Part shown: positions 31,098 to 42,323 of the stretch, one piece after another | How positions within the stretch are numbered: position 1 is the first letter of the stretch | Layout of the letters: each line of letters opens with the position of its first letter | DNA from: Bathynomus jamesi | Taxonomy: Eukaryota > Arthropoda > Malacostraca > Isopoda > Cirolanidae | Assembly: GCA_023014485.1 (NCBI GenBank) | Contig: JAJOZX010008828.1 | Coordinates: 27,501 to 91,500 of the forward strand | DNA length: 64,000 nucleotides | Direction of reading: 5' to 3' | The notes under the pieces: generated by a model | Told to the model about the DNA's origin: nothing | The model's input: only the letters and a program-made list of their open reading frames with translations | Database searches by the model: none | Made by a program: the position numbers and the translations under genes

Positions 31098-31819
31098 TGT
31101 GAAAAATGCTCTGTATGAATTGGTCCACAATTAACCCACCCCTTATATCTCCAGTCTAACTATAGAGTAGATTAAGTCTAGCCCTGTAGGGGTCAGCCTA
31201 GAGATTCCGGAAATGGTCCAGAGCGGGCAGATAAATTGAGGTCCACAGTAGGATTCCTCACCAAATTAGGTTAGGGCAATCTACCTTCACCTTTGTTAAG
31301 CTATGAGTTGATACTAGGTCTTAGGCCACAATGTAGGCCTAATTTGTCTGACCGAGCTTAATTTAGTGAGTTTACTTTAGACTTGGTTAAAACACAATTA
31401 GTCACTTACTGTTAGTTATTAGAGAGTCCCTTTTCCTGTCTTGTTTAATTGTTAAGAGCGTACTTGCTGGTGGGGATCTTTTTTCGTTGCCTGTTCTTCT
31501 CCCTCCTCTCGTTCCGTCATGTCGCCCCGTTCCTCGTTTTCGTTCGCCCTTGTTCTCTTTTTCGCGGGGCTTTTTCCACCAGCGTCCTCTTAGTTTTTTC
31601 CTTGGTTGGTTGATCGGTAATGTATATCTATTACCGAGCACGCTCTTGTCACACAGTATATAAATACTAGTGTGGAGAATAACTCTGGTGAGCCACCAAT
31701 TGGTTTCATCCACCCAGTTATTGACATAAAAGGAATTTAATAATTGTTAGATTAACTACCTACCTACTCAGTGAACCATTTTCGTTACCTCCCAACTACC
31801 TACACATCAGTTTTCCATA
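31098..31819 (-). repeat. 3' LTR of the BEL/Pao element
   Basis: Begins TGTGAAAAATGCTCTGTATG on the plus strand and ends TTTTCCATA. It contains TATATAAATACTAG on the plus strand. About eleven differences from the other LTR, which I counted by eye. Confidence 0.93.
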
Positions 31820-32056
31820 TACTGGGGGCCCCGGGAGATAAAAATTTTGGTGTTAGTGTCACCAATTTTATGTCTGAGTGTAGACTAGCTAACTATTTGA
31901 CTGTAAATGCCTGTTAATCTGATTAACAGTGCCTATCCTCACCTTCTCATGGAGAAGATGTAGCATTTAATTAGAAGAGAAAATATACATCCATAGGATG
32001 AAACTGTCTATGGTATTTACCATAAGAAAAGAAAAAGTGAAAGTTAGAAGATAAAA

Positions 32057-33320
32057 TTACAATTCCCCAGCATCTATTTTTTGTTGTAAAAATAGTCGCG
32101 CCTTTAATGCTGTTTGTCGCTGAGGTCTTTTGTCTGTCAATGTTGTAGTAGGATGCGTTACCACTCCTACTGTCAAAGGAATAGTTACTGGAAGTTCAGT
32201 GTCTCCAGTTGTTACTGTCAGTGGAGAAGGTTCTCCAAAGTCCATTGTTTTGGGTCCAGACTCTAAAGGGTACAAAAGAGAAATGTCTCTTGTTGTGTCA
32301 CCCGTTGAAGTCCTTAATTTGACCACTCTTGTTACCCCGTCTGCCCCTGGTCTGAGTTCTAAAACTCTAGCCAGAGGCCAGTATTGTCTTGGAGTACTGT
32401 CATGTATGAGAACAAGGTCCCCTACCTTAATTGTGTCAGACCAATCCTTCTTAGTCATTTGTTTATGTCTCTCCCTTAGACCCATCAAGTACTCAGTTTT
32501 CCACTGTTTAATAAAATGAGCTTTAACTCTAGTTAAGTGTTGTAACTTAGTCTGGAGTTCATCGTGTCGTTGAGTCCAGTTTGGGTCTTCTGAAGAGTCT
32601 ATATTGTAGTCCGGCAGGAGACTAACTTGTTCTCCCCGAATCAAATGATTTGGAGTTAATGGTTCCGGGTCATTAATGTTGTCACTCACATAAGTGAATG
32701 GTCTATTGTTGATGATGTTCTCAATCTCAGCCAGGAGAGTGAGCAACTCAAATAAGTGTATCTATTTTTTACCAATTGCTTTCTTCAAGCAATTCTTTAC
32801 TGTTTGTATATTCCTCTCCCAGATAGAACCATACCAAGGAGAGGCAACTGGAATATACTTCCACTTTATGTTTGAATTTTGTATATATAATTATTGTGTG
32901 AGTTCGTTGCTTAACAAGTCGTTGATGACTTGTTCACCAGCCTTGAAATATGTAGCATTGTCAGTCCAAACTGTCTTGGGTACTGAATGTCGTGCACAGA
33001 ATCTCTTAAAGACAGCAACAAAAGATTCTGCTGTAAGGTCCTCCACAACATCCAGATAAACAGCTCGTGAGCCAGCACATGTAAACACTACAATGTACAT
33101 TTTTTGTTCAGTGTCAACCACCCCTACAGTCAATGCTCCTGTATAGTCAATGCCTACAGTCTCAAAGGGTCTGTTGAGAGTAACTCTCCTCTGGCAAAGC
33201 AGGAGGATTTGGTTTCCTATAGGGCCTAGCATGAATACGCCTACATGTGACACACTCACTCAGGACTGTTTTAAAAGTGATCCTTCCCTTGGGTATCCAA
33301 TAAGTTTTCTTAATGTAGTT
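32057..33320 (-). pseudogene. BEL/Pao integrase
   Basis: After a one-base frameshift near 33305 the zinc-binding C-C pair reads CVTCRR, then FETVGIDYTGALTVG (first catalytic Asp) and VWTDNATYFKAGEQ (second Asp) in the frame 32891-33259. A further break follows, then SPWYGSIWERNIQTVK (catalytic Glu) up to a TAG near 32764 and a terminal frame (32057-32746) with NNRPFTYVSD, LTPNHLIRG and WSDTIKVGDLVLIHD, the last being the DUF5641-type C-terminal region of BEL/Pao integrases. The domain inserts cDNA into the genome. At least two frame changes and one stop. Confidence 0.88.
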
Positions 33321-35637
33321 AGTGTCTGTGGTACCCCCATATGATGTACATCATTGTGTGTTTGTCTGATGATTAATGTGGTCAAATAGCTAAATCTAGG
33401 TAAAAGGATTGGATGTTTGCTTTTGTATGACAGTTTTGATTTGTCTAATCTCCCTTTACACCTTAGAAGGCCTTCCTCATCTCTGAACAAATTTAGATCC
33501 ACAACTACTGATGGTACAGGTTCTTTTGTTTGTTTCCCATTAGTCAAGAATTCTAACTCTTTATTGTACTCTTTTTGTTGTGCATGGCCTATCCAGTACT
33601 TGGTTGCAACTTCTGTATAATTATGATTGTTTTTATTTAGCTGTTTGGTTATTGTAGTTAAATAGTTGTGAGCAAACCTCAAACAGTAGGCTGTGACCCT
33701 GACAAGTTTACTGAAATCAGAATAACGTTCATAATTAGTGATTGGTTCAACCTTTTCATTTGAAAAGATTAAATTTAATGTCAAGTTAACTTGTTCCACA
33801 GGCCATTGGTCTGTATTACAGAGCCACTTAGGTCCCATGAACCAAGTTTTGTTTGACTTCAACAACTTGTAGGATAAACCTCTGGTCAGAAAGTCTGCTG
33901 GATTTTGTTTAGTTGGAACATAGTGAAAGTTTACTTGTAGGCTTTCATTAGCTTCAGCTATTTCTTTTAGCCTATTTCTTACAAAGATATTCTTACTATT
34001 AATGCTATCATTCCGTATCCAGGCAAGACAAATCTGACTGTCAAGCCAGATGTGGATATCAGTTATGTTCACATCATGGTAAGCATCCTTAAGCAATGAA
34101 ATGGTTTTAATGGCTAATGCAGCAGCCAATAGTTCCAATTGAGGTATGGTTCGGGTAGGTTTGAGAGGTGCAACTTTCACTTTTGCATAAATTAGATGAC
34201 TTTCTGTAGGACTTACAAGATACGCACAGCACCCATAAGCTTGTGTGCTTGCATCAGCAAACACATGAAGTCTCTGGGGCTTATCCCTAAACCCACAGCA
34301 CCTTTGAATTTTAATGTTCTGCACTTTTGTTAAATCAGCAGCTAACTTCTTCCAAGATTTTTGATCTTCATTTGTTATTGGATCATCCCACCCAACATTT
34401 GTCCTCCAAATTTCTTGGAGGAGAATCTTTGATTTTATTGTTGAAGGCAGGAATAGACCCATGGGATCAAAAATTTTGGAAGCCTCTGATAATATTTGTC
34501 TTTTAGTATTTGCTTCCTCATCAAGTTTAAAACCTTTAGTACAGATTGAATCATGACTGTTAGAAGTTGCATCCAAATACCAGTTCATACCTAAAGTTTT
34601 AACTCTGTCTGATGGCTCAGTAAGACCATTATTATCCTTTAAAATCCTTTTGTTTAAATCCTCATCATTTGAAATCCACTCTCTAAGTTCAAAGTTACCT
34701 TGTTGCATAATGTTCTGAGAGTGTTCATAGACTTCAGATAATTCAGATTTTGTTGTTGTTGAGCCTATTAGATTGTCTACGTAAAAATGCTCTTTGAGGA
34801 AGTTCAATGTTAAAGAGTTATTAAACTGGTTCAAATGATGTCTAATTGTCAATGCTAATAGGCTAGGTGAGCAATTGGCTCCAAACAACACAACATTAAA
34901 TCTATAGGTTATGAACCCTTTATTCAAATCAAATGGATCCTTGAACCATAAGAACCTAAGTTGGTTCTTATCATATTCATTTTTAAGATTTATTCTCAAA
35001 AATGCCTTTGAAATGTCACTTTGTACGGCATATTTATCTAACCTGAACCTCAGTAAGATCTTCACAAGGTCAGAAATGAGATTAGGACCCTCAATCAGGC
35101 AATCATTCAAACTGTGTTTATCACTGTCTTTGAGGCTACAGTTATATACTACTCTGAGTTTTGTTGCTGGGGCATCTTGTCGATAAACCCCCCTGTGGGT
35201 TAAATAATGACAACCATCTTTTTTAAAAGGGTTATTTGTTACTTCTTCAATGAAGCCTTTCTGTAGCTGTTCTTTGAAGACATCACTGTACTTTTGAATA
35301 TTATTATCTTGTTTGAGTTTTTCATTACTTTATATAAATGTCCTTTAGCTACTTTGAGATTATCTCTTAAAGTTGGACAATTTATTTTCCAAGGTAACTC
35401 AACAAAATAACTATTGTCTTTGCACTGAATGGTGTCTTCAAATCTTTCTACCATTAACTGATCTTCTGAAGTTTGATTTGTGTCATGTATACCCACAGAT
35501 TCTAGCAACCATAAAGTTTGAATTGCCCCATCCAGAGTTTCATTTGATAGTGATGAATTAATGTTCTCAGTTGATATAATATTATTCAAAGTGTTGCTAT
35601 TCTTACAGGTGTTATGTAGGCCTGAGTTGAGGCACAT
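33260..35637 (-). pseudogene. BEL/Pao reverse transcriptase and RNase H
   Basis: N-terminal piece 35239-35637 contains LWLLESVGIHDTNQTSEDQL, typical for the start of BEL/Pao RT. A frameshift separates it from the main frame (33260-35110), which has KYAVQSDISKAFLRINL, FNVVLFGANCSPSLLALTI and HFYVDNLIGS (YVDN at 34772-34783, in place of the more usual YVDD). RNase H follows: LHVFADASTQAYGCCAYLV, TIPQLELLAAALAI and IWLDSQICLAWI, then VPTKQNPADFLTRG. The last part enters the integrase zinc-binding H-H region (HNDVHHMGVPQT). Between 35110 and 35239 the frame is broken but residual similarity (APATKLRVVYNCSL) can be read. Confidence 0.88.
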
Positions 35638-35837
35638 AGTATTTGTTAGTCATGAACTATTTTGGTTTAAGTCTAGGTTGTATTTGGATAGGTCACCCAA
35701 AGGGGCTATCCCTGATATAGTCTGATAAGCTATACCATTACCTATCTTTACTATGCCCTTATGAATAAGATTAATATAATCTGCCCCTATTAACATTTCA
35801 ATGTTAGCTACTGTGTTGTTTGTGATATGTCTATCAG

Positions 35838-36224
35838 CTATTTTGTAGTGTTTTCCCAAATGATTATGGTTTGTTCTAGTTTGGGTATAACCAGTTTGTT
35901 TTGTCCTACTTTAGAAATAATAACTGCTTCAATTTTCTCTAATTTATTTTCTAAATGTAGTTCCAGGTCAATTGTCTTATAGCTATTTTTGTCCGAGTTA
36001 TCCTTAACAAAGGATGCAATATTGAGTTTTTGTTCATTCGGGTTTGGTGTCAAACCCAATTTATTAACTACATTTTGCGAAACAAATGTTTGTTGAGAAC
36101 AACAGTCTATAAGACATCTCACTGGAGTGGTGCTACCCTCATTATTCACTAAGTCCAAAGTAATAGTTGGTAAAAGAATCTCAGTGTTTCTTGTTACGTT
36201 GTTTGAACAAACAGAATGTCCCAT
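35838..36224 (-). pseudogene. BEL/Pao aspartic protease domain
   Basis: The frame overlaps the end of gag by about 30 bp. It reads LLPTITLDLVNNEGS then VRCLIDCCSQQTFVSQNVVN, matching the DUF1758 retropepsin-like domain of BEL/Pao, where usual family members have L-(L/I)-D-(S/T)-G-(S/A). Here the active-site triad is D-C-C, so even the catalytic Gly is lost. It ends near 35838, and pol continues in a different frame at 35650-35859. The domain would cleave the polyprotein in virus-like particles. Confidence 0.8.
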
Positions 36225-37566
36225 GAAAGTGGCATTTTCTTGATTACCTTTGTTTGGTGGAGGTATCTTTTGAGTTTGAGTACTATTGTTTGGACACTTG
36301 GTGAATCACACATTGATGAGACATGTCGTAAACTTTTACAAAACTTACAATTGAATCTTAACCTAGATTTACAGTCTTTCTTATAATGTCCCTGGCCAGT
36401 ACACTTTTTACATAGGTTCAACTGTTCACATCTTTTAGCTCTTGAGTTAAAGTCTGAATATTTGTCACACCCAGTACTACTATGTTCATCACTTGCACAA
36501 AATTTGCAATGTGGTGTGTAAGTTGAGGCAGCAGTTACATTAAAGTTCTGTAATGTAGGTGTTCGTGTATTACAGTTGGTCACATTTGATTCTACAGTAT
36601 CAAGTTTTGTCTGTTTGGCTGTAGCTAGTTGGTCTCTGGGAACAGTCTTTGGTTTATCCATAGTCTGGGTCTTATTTTGTGTTGGAATATTTCTCAATTT
36701 GTAATTAGTTAGGAGAGTTGGAAAGTGTTTCTGATATTTTCAAGAGTAGGATAATTTTCTCCCGTCTTTAGAACTAAAACATCTTTAACCCTCAAAGGAA
36801 GGCACCTAAGAATTATACCTTGTATAATCCAAGATGAAGCTTTAACATCTATCTCATTGCTAACCAGTTGTCCTATAATAGCTTCTAATTTTGAATAAAA
36901 ATTTTCCATATCACTATGGTTATCTTTTATGGGTGCAAAATCAATAATTTGTTGAGATAATTCAAATACAATCTCATCTTTATTAATGTAATTACGTTTT
37001 AAGAGATCAATAGCTACTTCATATGAATTCCCTACGGCTGGTAAATAGGCTATCAGGTTATAGGCTGGGCCTTTAAGGAAACTAGTTAAGTAGCTAAACT
37101 TATCAACAGTTGAAATATAAGGTTTATTACCTATTAAACTCTCAAATTTTTCAATGAAAGATGGGAATTGTACCGTGTCCCCTTCAAATGTTGGTACTAG
37201 CAAAGTGGGTAAAGTAGCCCTAGATTCTTGTGACTCAGGATTTGGCATGCCACTTAAATTTGGTTGAAAGTTAGCTCTACTTTGATTAAAATCAGAAGTA
37301 GGTTTATGTGGTGTTAAGTCAGTCAAACGAGACTGTAGTCTCCTTATTTGCTGTTCAATTGAGATTACCTGAACATCATTATCAGCGTAAAGGTCTATCA
37401 ATTGTTCTTCAGCCATTTCGGATTCAACTAACTCTGAAATACTCTCATCAATGGCTATTATTTCCTTCTTTTTAGTTTCCAATTTAAGAATTACACACTC
37501 TAAATCTTCCTTACCTGGTTGTGTAATATTGTTAAAAGTGTTCACGGCCTTTGTAACAGCACCCAA
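36194..37566 (-). pseudogene. BEL/Pao gag polyprotein
   Basis: Capsid and nucleocapsid region. First frame (36709-37566): a predicted coiled-coil N-terminus (CVILKLETKKKEIIAIDESI), then LLVPTFEGDTVQFPSFIEKF and FSYLTSFLKGPAYNLIAYLP, which is the DUF1759 pattern of BEL/Pao gag. After stops near 36700 the second frame (36194-36697) carries three cysteine motifs: CKFCASDEHSSTGC, CKKCTGQGHYKKDC and CKFCKSLRHVSSMC, i.e. zinc knuckles that bind RNA. The start at 37566 is only the first Met after the primer-binding region; a run of C upstream (37723-37739 plus strand) may hide an earlier start. Confidence 0.85.
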
Positions 37567-37952
37567 CTTTCCCCCCTTTTCTTTTTAACTTTTTCAATTC
37601 CGCACTGTCCATGTTTAAGTCAAAATTGTTTAGCTGGAGATCGTAATGAAATAGAGGACAAGAAGAAATTACCAGAGAAGAGAGAGCACAGACAAAACAG
37701 TCAAGTTTTTAAATTTGGTTTAATCCCCCCCCCCCCCAAGTACTTATGTGTCACTCAGGTCTAAGCTTATAAGAGAATGAGACTCCTTAAATGTAAATGT
37801 TTCCTAGTTAGGCCCTAGGTTGTAGACCTAATTAGGCAAGTTTGTTACTTTAGGCTTGATTAGGTTAGGCTTAGGCTAGACCATTTAGCCTAATTCTGCA
37901 ATTTTGTTAAGTAAGGTTAAGGTTTGTAAATTCCCCACACACGGACCACCAA

Positions 37953-38674
37953 TGTGAAAAATGCTCTGTATGAATTGGTCCACAATTAACCCACCCCTTA
38001 TATCTCCAGTCTAACTATAGAGTAGATTAAGTCTAGCCCTGTAGGGGTCAGCCTAGAGATTCCGGAAGTGGTCCAGAGCGGGCAGATAAATTGAGGTCCA
38101 CAGTAGGATTCCTCACCAAATTAGGTTAGGGCAATCTACCTTCACCTTTGTTAAGCTATGAGTTGATACTAGGTCTTAGGCCACAATGTAGGCCTAATTT
38201 GTCTGACCGAGCTTAATTTAATGAGTTTACTTTAGACTGGATTAAAACACAATTAGTCACTTACTGCTAGTTATTAGAGAGTCCCTTTTCCTGTCTTGTT
38301 TAATTGTTAAGAGCGTACTTGCTGGTGGGGATCTTTTTTCGTTGCCTGTTCTTCTCCCTCCTCTCGTTCCGTCTTGTCGCCCCGTTCCTCGTTTTCGTTC
38401 TCCCTTGTTCTCTTTTTCGCGGGGCTTTTTCCACCAGCGTCCTCTAAGGTTTTTCCTTGGTTGGTTGATCGGTAATGTATATCTATTACCGAGCACGCTC
38501 TTGTCACACAGTATATAAATACTAGTGTGGAGAATAACTCTGGTGAGCAACCAATTGGTTTCATCCACCCAGTTATTGACATAAAAGGAATTTAATAATT
38601 GTTAGATTAACTACCTACCTACTCAGTGAACCATTTTCGTTACCTCCCAACTACCCACACATCAGTTTTCCATA
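37953..38674 (-). repeat. 5' LTR of the BEL/Pao element
   Basis: Same length as the other LTR. On the minus strand, TTGGTGGTCCGTGTGTGGGG directly follows its inner end and is the likely tRNA primer-binding site. Confidence 0.9.
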
Positions 38675-39083
38675 CCACGCTTATATTCTGCCCTGTCAAA
38701 AGGCATGAATTTGTGAAATGGAGGCCCAAAATCACAAATCCTCCGCGAGCTTTATCATGGCTAGCCAGTGGGCGGAGTTAAATGGCTGTTGCCTAGCAAC
38801 CAGATCTTCGGAGTCAAAATTATTGCTAAATACCACGTGAAATTGAATTTTTATTTAGTTATTATATTTTCTTTACAGGAACCTGTTACGTTGTCATTCA
38901 ACTCTTTATAAGTGAATTTAGTGTTATTTATATGTGATTAGTGTACCCAACGTAGGTATGTCAGTGTTAACTTGTTATTTGTACGTTTTCAAAGGCTACG
39001 TTATGGTAATGTTATGTTATTTGTAAGTTTTTGAAGGCAATATATCAGAGTTTATATTCTTTGTGTGAACTTAACCCTTCAAA

Positions 39084-39610
39084 ATGGAAGAAGTTACTGA
39101 CATAATCGTTTCACTATTGGACATTTATTTTGTTAGAAGAAGCGAAGAGAATAAAAGATACATTTCAAATAAAGGTAGATCAACTCCAAACATATCTTGT
39201 GTTCAAATAAATAAGAGCAAAAACAGAAGTTTTAAATCTAATTGGTATGACAGATATAAGTGGCTGTGTGGAAGTTTGCAAAAAAAACGGTTTGTTTTGC
39301 TGGTCTTGTCTTTTAGTTGGTGTGAAAAAAATGTATGGAGTGACGAAGGGTTTCGTGATTGGAAGAACTTGGCAAGGAGCTTGGAGAGACATTCCACTTC
39401 GAAAGAGCACATTCAAAATGATATTTGTGTTAAACAGTTATCTAAACAGGCGTTCAGTATTTTTGAACAGCTAAATAAACACGCGAAGAGATCGAAAAAT
39501 GAGTACAATGCAAAAGCTATCGAATCAACCTTGCTGGTATGAAAATATCATAAATAGGTTTGCTGCTGGAAAAGAAAGGAGAATTGATCTTCTTTTCAAG
39601 TAGAAGACGT
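39084..39610 (+). pseudogene. hAT transposase N-terminal exon with TTF-type zinc finger
   Basis: The ATG at 39084 begins MEEVTDIIVSLLDIYFVRRS. The zinc-finger signature is RYKWLCGS, then LFCWSCLLVG in a different frame, then NVWSDEGFRDWKNLARSLER with H-x4-H. Two compensating frameshifts around 39285 and 39330 therefore interrupt the finger. After TAG near 39541 another frame reads FAAGKERRIDLLFK, comparable with the corresponding end of the 23451 exon. The catalytic domain is absent. It lies in the right part of the hAT element at 30780-39876 and belongs to that element. Confidence 0.7.
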
Positions 39611-39873
39611 AAGTAAAACCAATTGATGATTTTTCGTTTTATTTTCTGATATTTTAATAACTTTACTCCATGGTGTTTAGTTAAGTTATAATAACGGTTC
39701 GTATCTTAGCGGTAGTATCTATATTATGAATAATTTTGTACAGATTAAGCCATCTTAATTTAAGTAATTTATTTAGGGCATATGCCATATATAACTATCC
39801 TCGCACTATGTAATAAAACATAGCAATAATTATTTTGGTGGACCTCCCCACCCTCTCAGCCCACGAGCCGCCA

Positions 39874-39908
<35 letters not shown>

Positions 39909-40244
39909 CAGGGTGGCGCAAAAGTCGCGCATCATAGGAATTTTGAGTGTTGGCTATAAATTTTTTTTTTCTTTTAGGTAGGGGATGCCTGCGAAATTAA
40001 CAATAGACGAGAGGGTGAGCTTGGTTTTAATGCATGGAATACCAGGTACAACAAATCGATGAATCGGTACAGAATTTAAATTCTGTACCGATTCATCGAT
40101 TTGTAGTACCTGGTATTCCATGCATTAAAACCAAGCTCACCCTCTCGTCTATTGTTAATTTCGCAGCCATCCCCTACCTAAAAGAAAAAAATATATAGTC
40201 AACACTGAAAATTCCTATGATGCGCGACTTTTGCGCTACCCTGT
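39909..40244. mobile_element. Palindromic mariner-derived hairpin element
   Basis: Two inverted arms of about 165 bp each begin with the mariner terminus CAGGGTGGCGCAAAAGTCGC and meet near CAGAATTTAAATTCTG. Each arm encodes the same first 20-25 codons (AKLTIDERVSLVLMHG), on opposite strands. No rest of the transposase is present. A truncated relative is at 1047-1249. TA tracts flank both ends. Confidence 0.85.
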
Positions 40245-40769
40245 ATATACAAAATAATAAATTAAACTGAAAATACAGTACTGCTAAAACAAAAACAAAA
40301 AGTTCCTATTTTACAACGAGTACGGAGAATAATTTTAAACTTTTTACTATATGATTTACAAATTACAAAAATTTAATAAGAATATTTATACTCCTTGATC
40401 CTAATAAAGCGCCGTAGAGAAGCAAGTTTATTTTAGTTTAGTTTCGTAATTCTAATATAATTTTCCATTATCAGAGCCGTTTCTCAGTGAAAATGCCCCC
40501 GACGTTGTTAAAATGACTTTAATTCTTAGTTATAGGCCAAAGGTGCTGTTAATTATTTTAATTGGAAAATATATCGGAGCTGCAAATCTACAGGAATGAA
40601 CACAAAGATACTGTGAAAGAGATATTCACAATTTATGAGCATAATATTCACAGCAAATAAGGCTAAACACAGGAATAGAGAATATTTGATGTATGAAGCA
40701 ACTAGCTTAAATGGAGAACGAAAAAATTGTATAGGATTCTGTACTTCGGCATATATAATAATATATATA
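40245..40769. other. Unassigned AT-rich non-coding sequence
   Basis: Nothing recognisable; a short TA tract lies near 40752-40772. Confidence 0.5.
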
Positions 40770-40975
40770 TATTATTTTTTTAAATTTTATTGGGGTTGTT
40801 TAACCTCTTTCTTAACAGCTAAGGTCATATGACGGAGTAGACCTACAGCGTTACGTGGGATCCGAACCACGGGTCACTACATAATCTGGGCGCGGAGGAC
40901 GGTCCCCATCCAACTACTACCCAGACCCAATGTCGCTTAACTTCGCTGATCTCCGGGAAGCGGTGACACGTGAAA
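40770..40975 (-). mobile_element. SINE with 5S-rRNA-like head
   Basis: On the minus strand, 40960 to 40897 reads GGAGATCAGCGAAGTTAAGC then GGGTCTGGGTAGTAGTTGGA and TGGGGACC, matching the pattern of the 3' half of eukaryotic 5S rRNA including its internal promoter region (GAAGTTAAGC, TTGGATGGG-ACC). It continues into a B-box-like GTGGTTCGGATCCCACGT, then GTCATATGACCTT and an A-rich tail shared with 1-75. The full 5' end of 5S is missing or diverged. 5S-derived SINEs (SINE3) are known in animals. Confidence 0.7.
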
Positions 40976-40984
40976 TGAATGATG

Positions 40985-41024
<40 letters not shown>

Positions 41025-41179
41025 TATATATATTCGTTGTACCTTATATACTGAGATGTAAATGTACATATACGCGGATAATCTTAAACCCAAAATAAAA
41101 ATTTTAAATACCCATTTATATGTTATATTCTAAAAGGATAAACACATAGATTCAAATTCTCCGTGAAAGTATATATATA
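40976..41179. repeat. (TA)n tracts and unassigned AT-rich DNA
   Basis: TA repeat at about 40987-41033, then plain AT-rich sequence up to the mariner terminus. Confidence 0.6.
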
Positions 41180-42095
41180 CGGGCGGAAAGTAGCTCCCTA
41201 TTTTGGATTGGTAAAAAAATACGTATATTATCCACTTATTTCAGAAGAAATAATATGAAAAGGTAGGCATACATGGTAGGTTTTCTCTAAAATTCAATGT
41301 GGGCTCCAACTCTTTCCACCAGCTCTGGAGCGCCCAGGAATGGCGTCCACTGACTTTAGCAGGAACTCCGGCGGGATGGAGGACATGACTTCCCGAATTC
41401 GGTCCTCCAGTTCTTCCAATGTCCTCGGTTTGGTGCGGTAGACTTCTTCCTTTACCCACCCCCAAAGAAAGAAGTCGCACGGTTACCGCTGAAAAACGGC
41501 AGAATCGGTTCAGTGTAACGGTGTGGTGTGGTATGACCTCAGATCAGGTTGTGGGCCCGTTCCTCTGCGCAACACCATGAATGCTGAGCGGTACCTTGCT
41601 ATGTTGCGAAACGAGGTCTGGCCGGTTGTCAGCACATGGGAGAACATCGACGATCTGATATTTATGCAAGATGGCGCCCCTCCGCACTTCGCTCTTGTTG
41701 TCCGTGAGTGGCTGGATGCCCACTTCCCTGGGCGTTGGATGGGTCGTCGTGGTCCACATCAATGGCCAGCCAGGAGCCCCGACTTGACACCGTGCGACTT
41801 CTTTCTTGGGGGTGGGTAAAGGAAGAAGTCTACCGCACCAAACCGAGGACATTGGAAGAACTGGAGGACCGAATTCGGGAAGTCATGTCCCATCCCGCCG
41901 GAGTTCCTGCTAAAGTCAGTGGACGCCATTCCTGGGCGGCTCCAGAAGCTGGTGGAAAGAGTTGGAGCCCACATTGAATTTTAGAGAAAACCTACCATGT
42001 ATGCCTACCTTTTCATATTATTTCTTCTGAAATAAATGGATATATACGTATTTTTTTACCAATCCAAAATAGGGAGCTACTTTCCGCCCACCCTG
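41180..42095 (+). mobile_element. Fold-back mariner (D,D41D type) with inverted 3' end
   Basis: Right terminus CAGGGTGGGCGGAAAGTAGC (minus strand) and left terminus CGGGCGGAAAGTAGCTCCCT. The left arm (about 41180-41482) is an inverted copy of the right 0.3 kb (41789-42095), including the 3' part of the transposase. The 5' half of the element is missing. Confidence 0.85.
41489..41990 (+). pseudogene. D,D41D mariner transposase, C-terminal half
   Basis: Plus-strand fragment starting near TVWCGMTSDQVVGPF, then after a frame change NAERYLAMLRNEVWPVV, FMQDGAPPHFALVVREWLDA (second catalytic Asp), FPGRWMGRRG and WPARSPDLTPCDFF (third Asp, 41 residues after the second). A single-base deletion in the DFFL-W motif near 41811 ends the frame; downstream VKEEVYRTKPRTLEELEDRI continues in another frame to about 41980. 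The inverted left arm keeps the undeleted version (DFFLWGWVK on the minus strand), showing that the deletion occurred after the inverted duplication. The helix-turn-helix and first Asp are absent. Confidence 0.85.
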
Positions 42096-42287
42096 TATAT
42101 ATATATATATATATATGAGAGTCATTTTCTAGTAGGAAAGATTTTGTTCATAGTAAGTTAGAGTATTTGAGAGGCCTCCCTCTCGCACTCGGCCATTGAA
42201 TCTTTCTGGTTCGTTACCCAGCCGCTAGATGTCGCCTGCATGGACTACACGACCAAGAGAAAATGGTATAACCAACGCGTTGTGTAT

Positions 42288-42323
<36 letters not shown>

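Larger units (their letters stand above)
31098..38674 (-). mobile_element. BEL/Pao LTR retrotransposon
   Basis: Two 722-bp LTRs (31098-31819 and 37953-38674), roughly 98% identical by eye, enclose gag and pol on the minus strand. The 5-bp target duplication CCACG is seen at 31093-31097 and 38675-38679. Domain order gag, protease, RT, RNase H, integrase with a C-terminal DUF5641-like region is that of BEL/Pao. All genes carry frameshifts or stops, so the copy is dead despite young LTRs. Confidence 0.93.
30780..39876 (+). mobile_element. hAT element interrupted by a BEL/Pao retrotransposon
   Basis: Left terminus CAGTGGCGGCTTTACAGGGG and right terminus, on the other strand, CAGTGGCGGCTCGTGGGCTG, a common hAT end. 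ATATATAT flanks both ends, compatible with the 8-bp hAT duplication although it is also microsatellite sequence. Without the 7.6-kb insertion at 31098-38674 the element is about 1.5 kb and holds only a zinc-finger exon (39084-39610), so it is a deletion derivative. Confidence 0.8.

Noticed and set aside
31098..38674. A Gypsy/Ty3 or retroviral identity for the LTR element
   Set aside because: Gag DUF1759-like, protease DUF1758-like and integrase DUF5641-like regions, and the LESVGI RT start, fit BEL/Pao; no envelope gene is seen.
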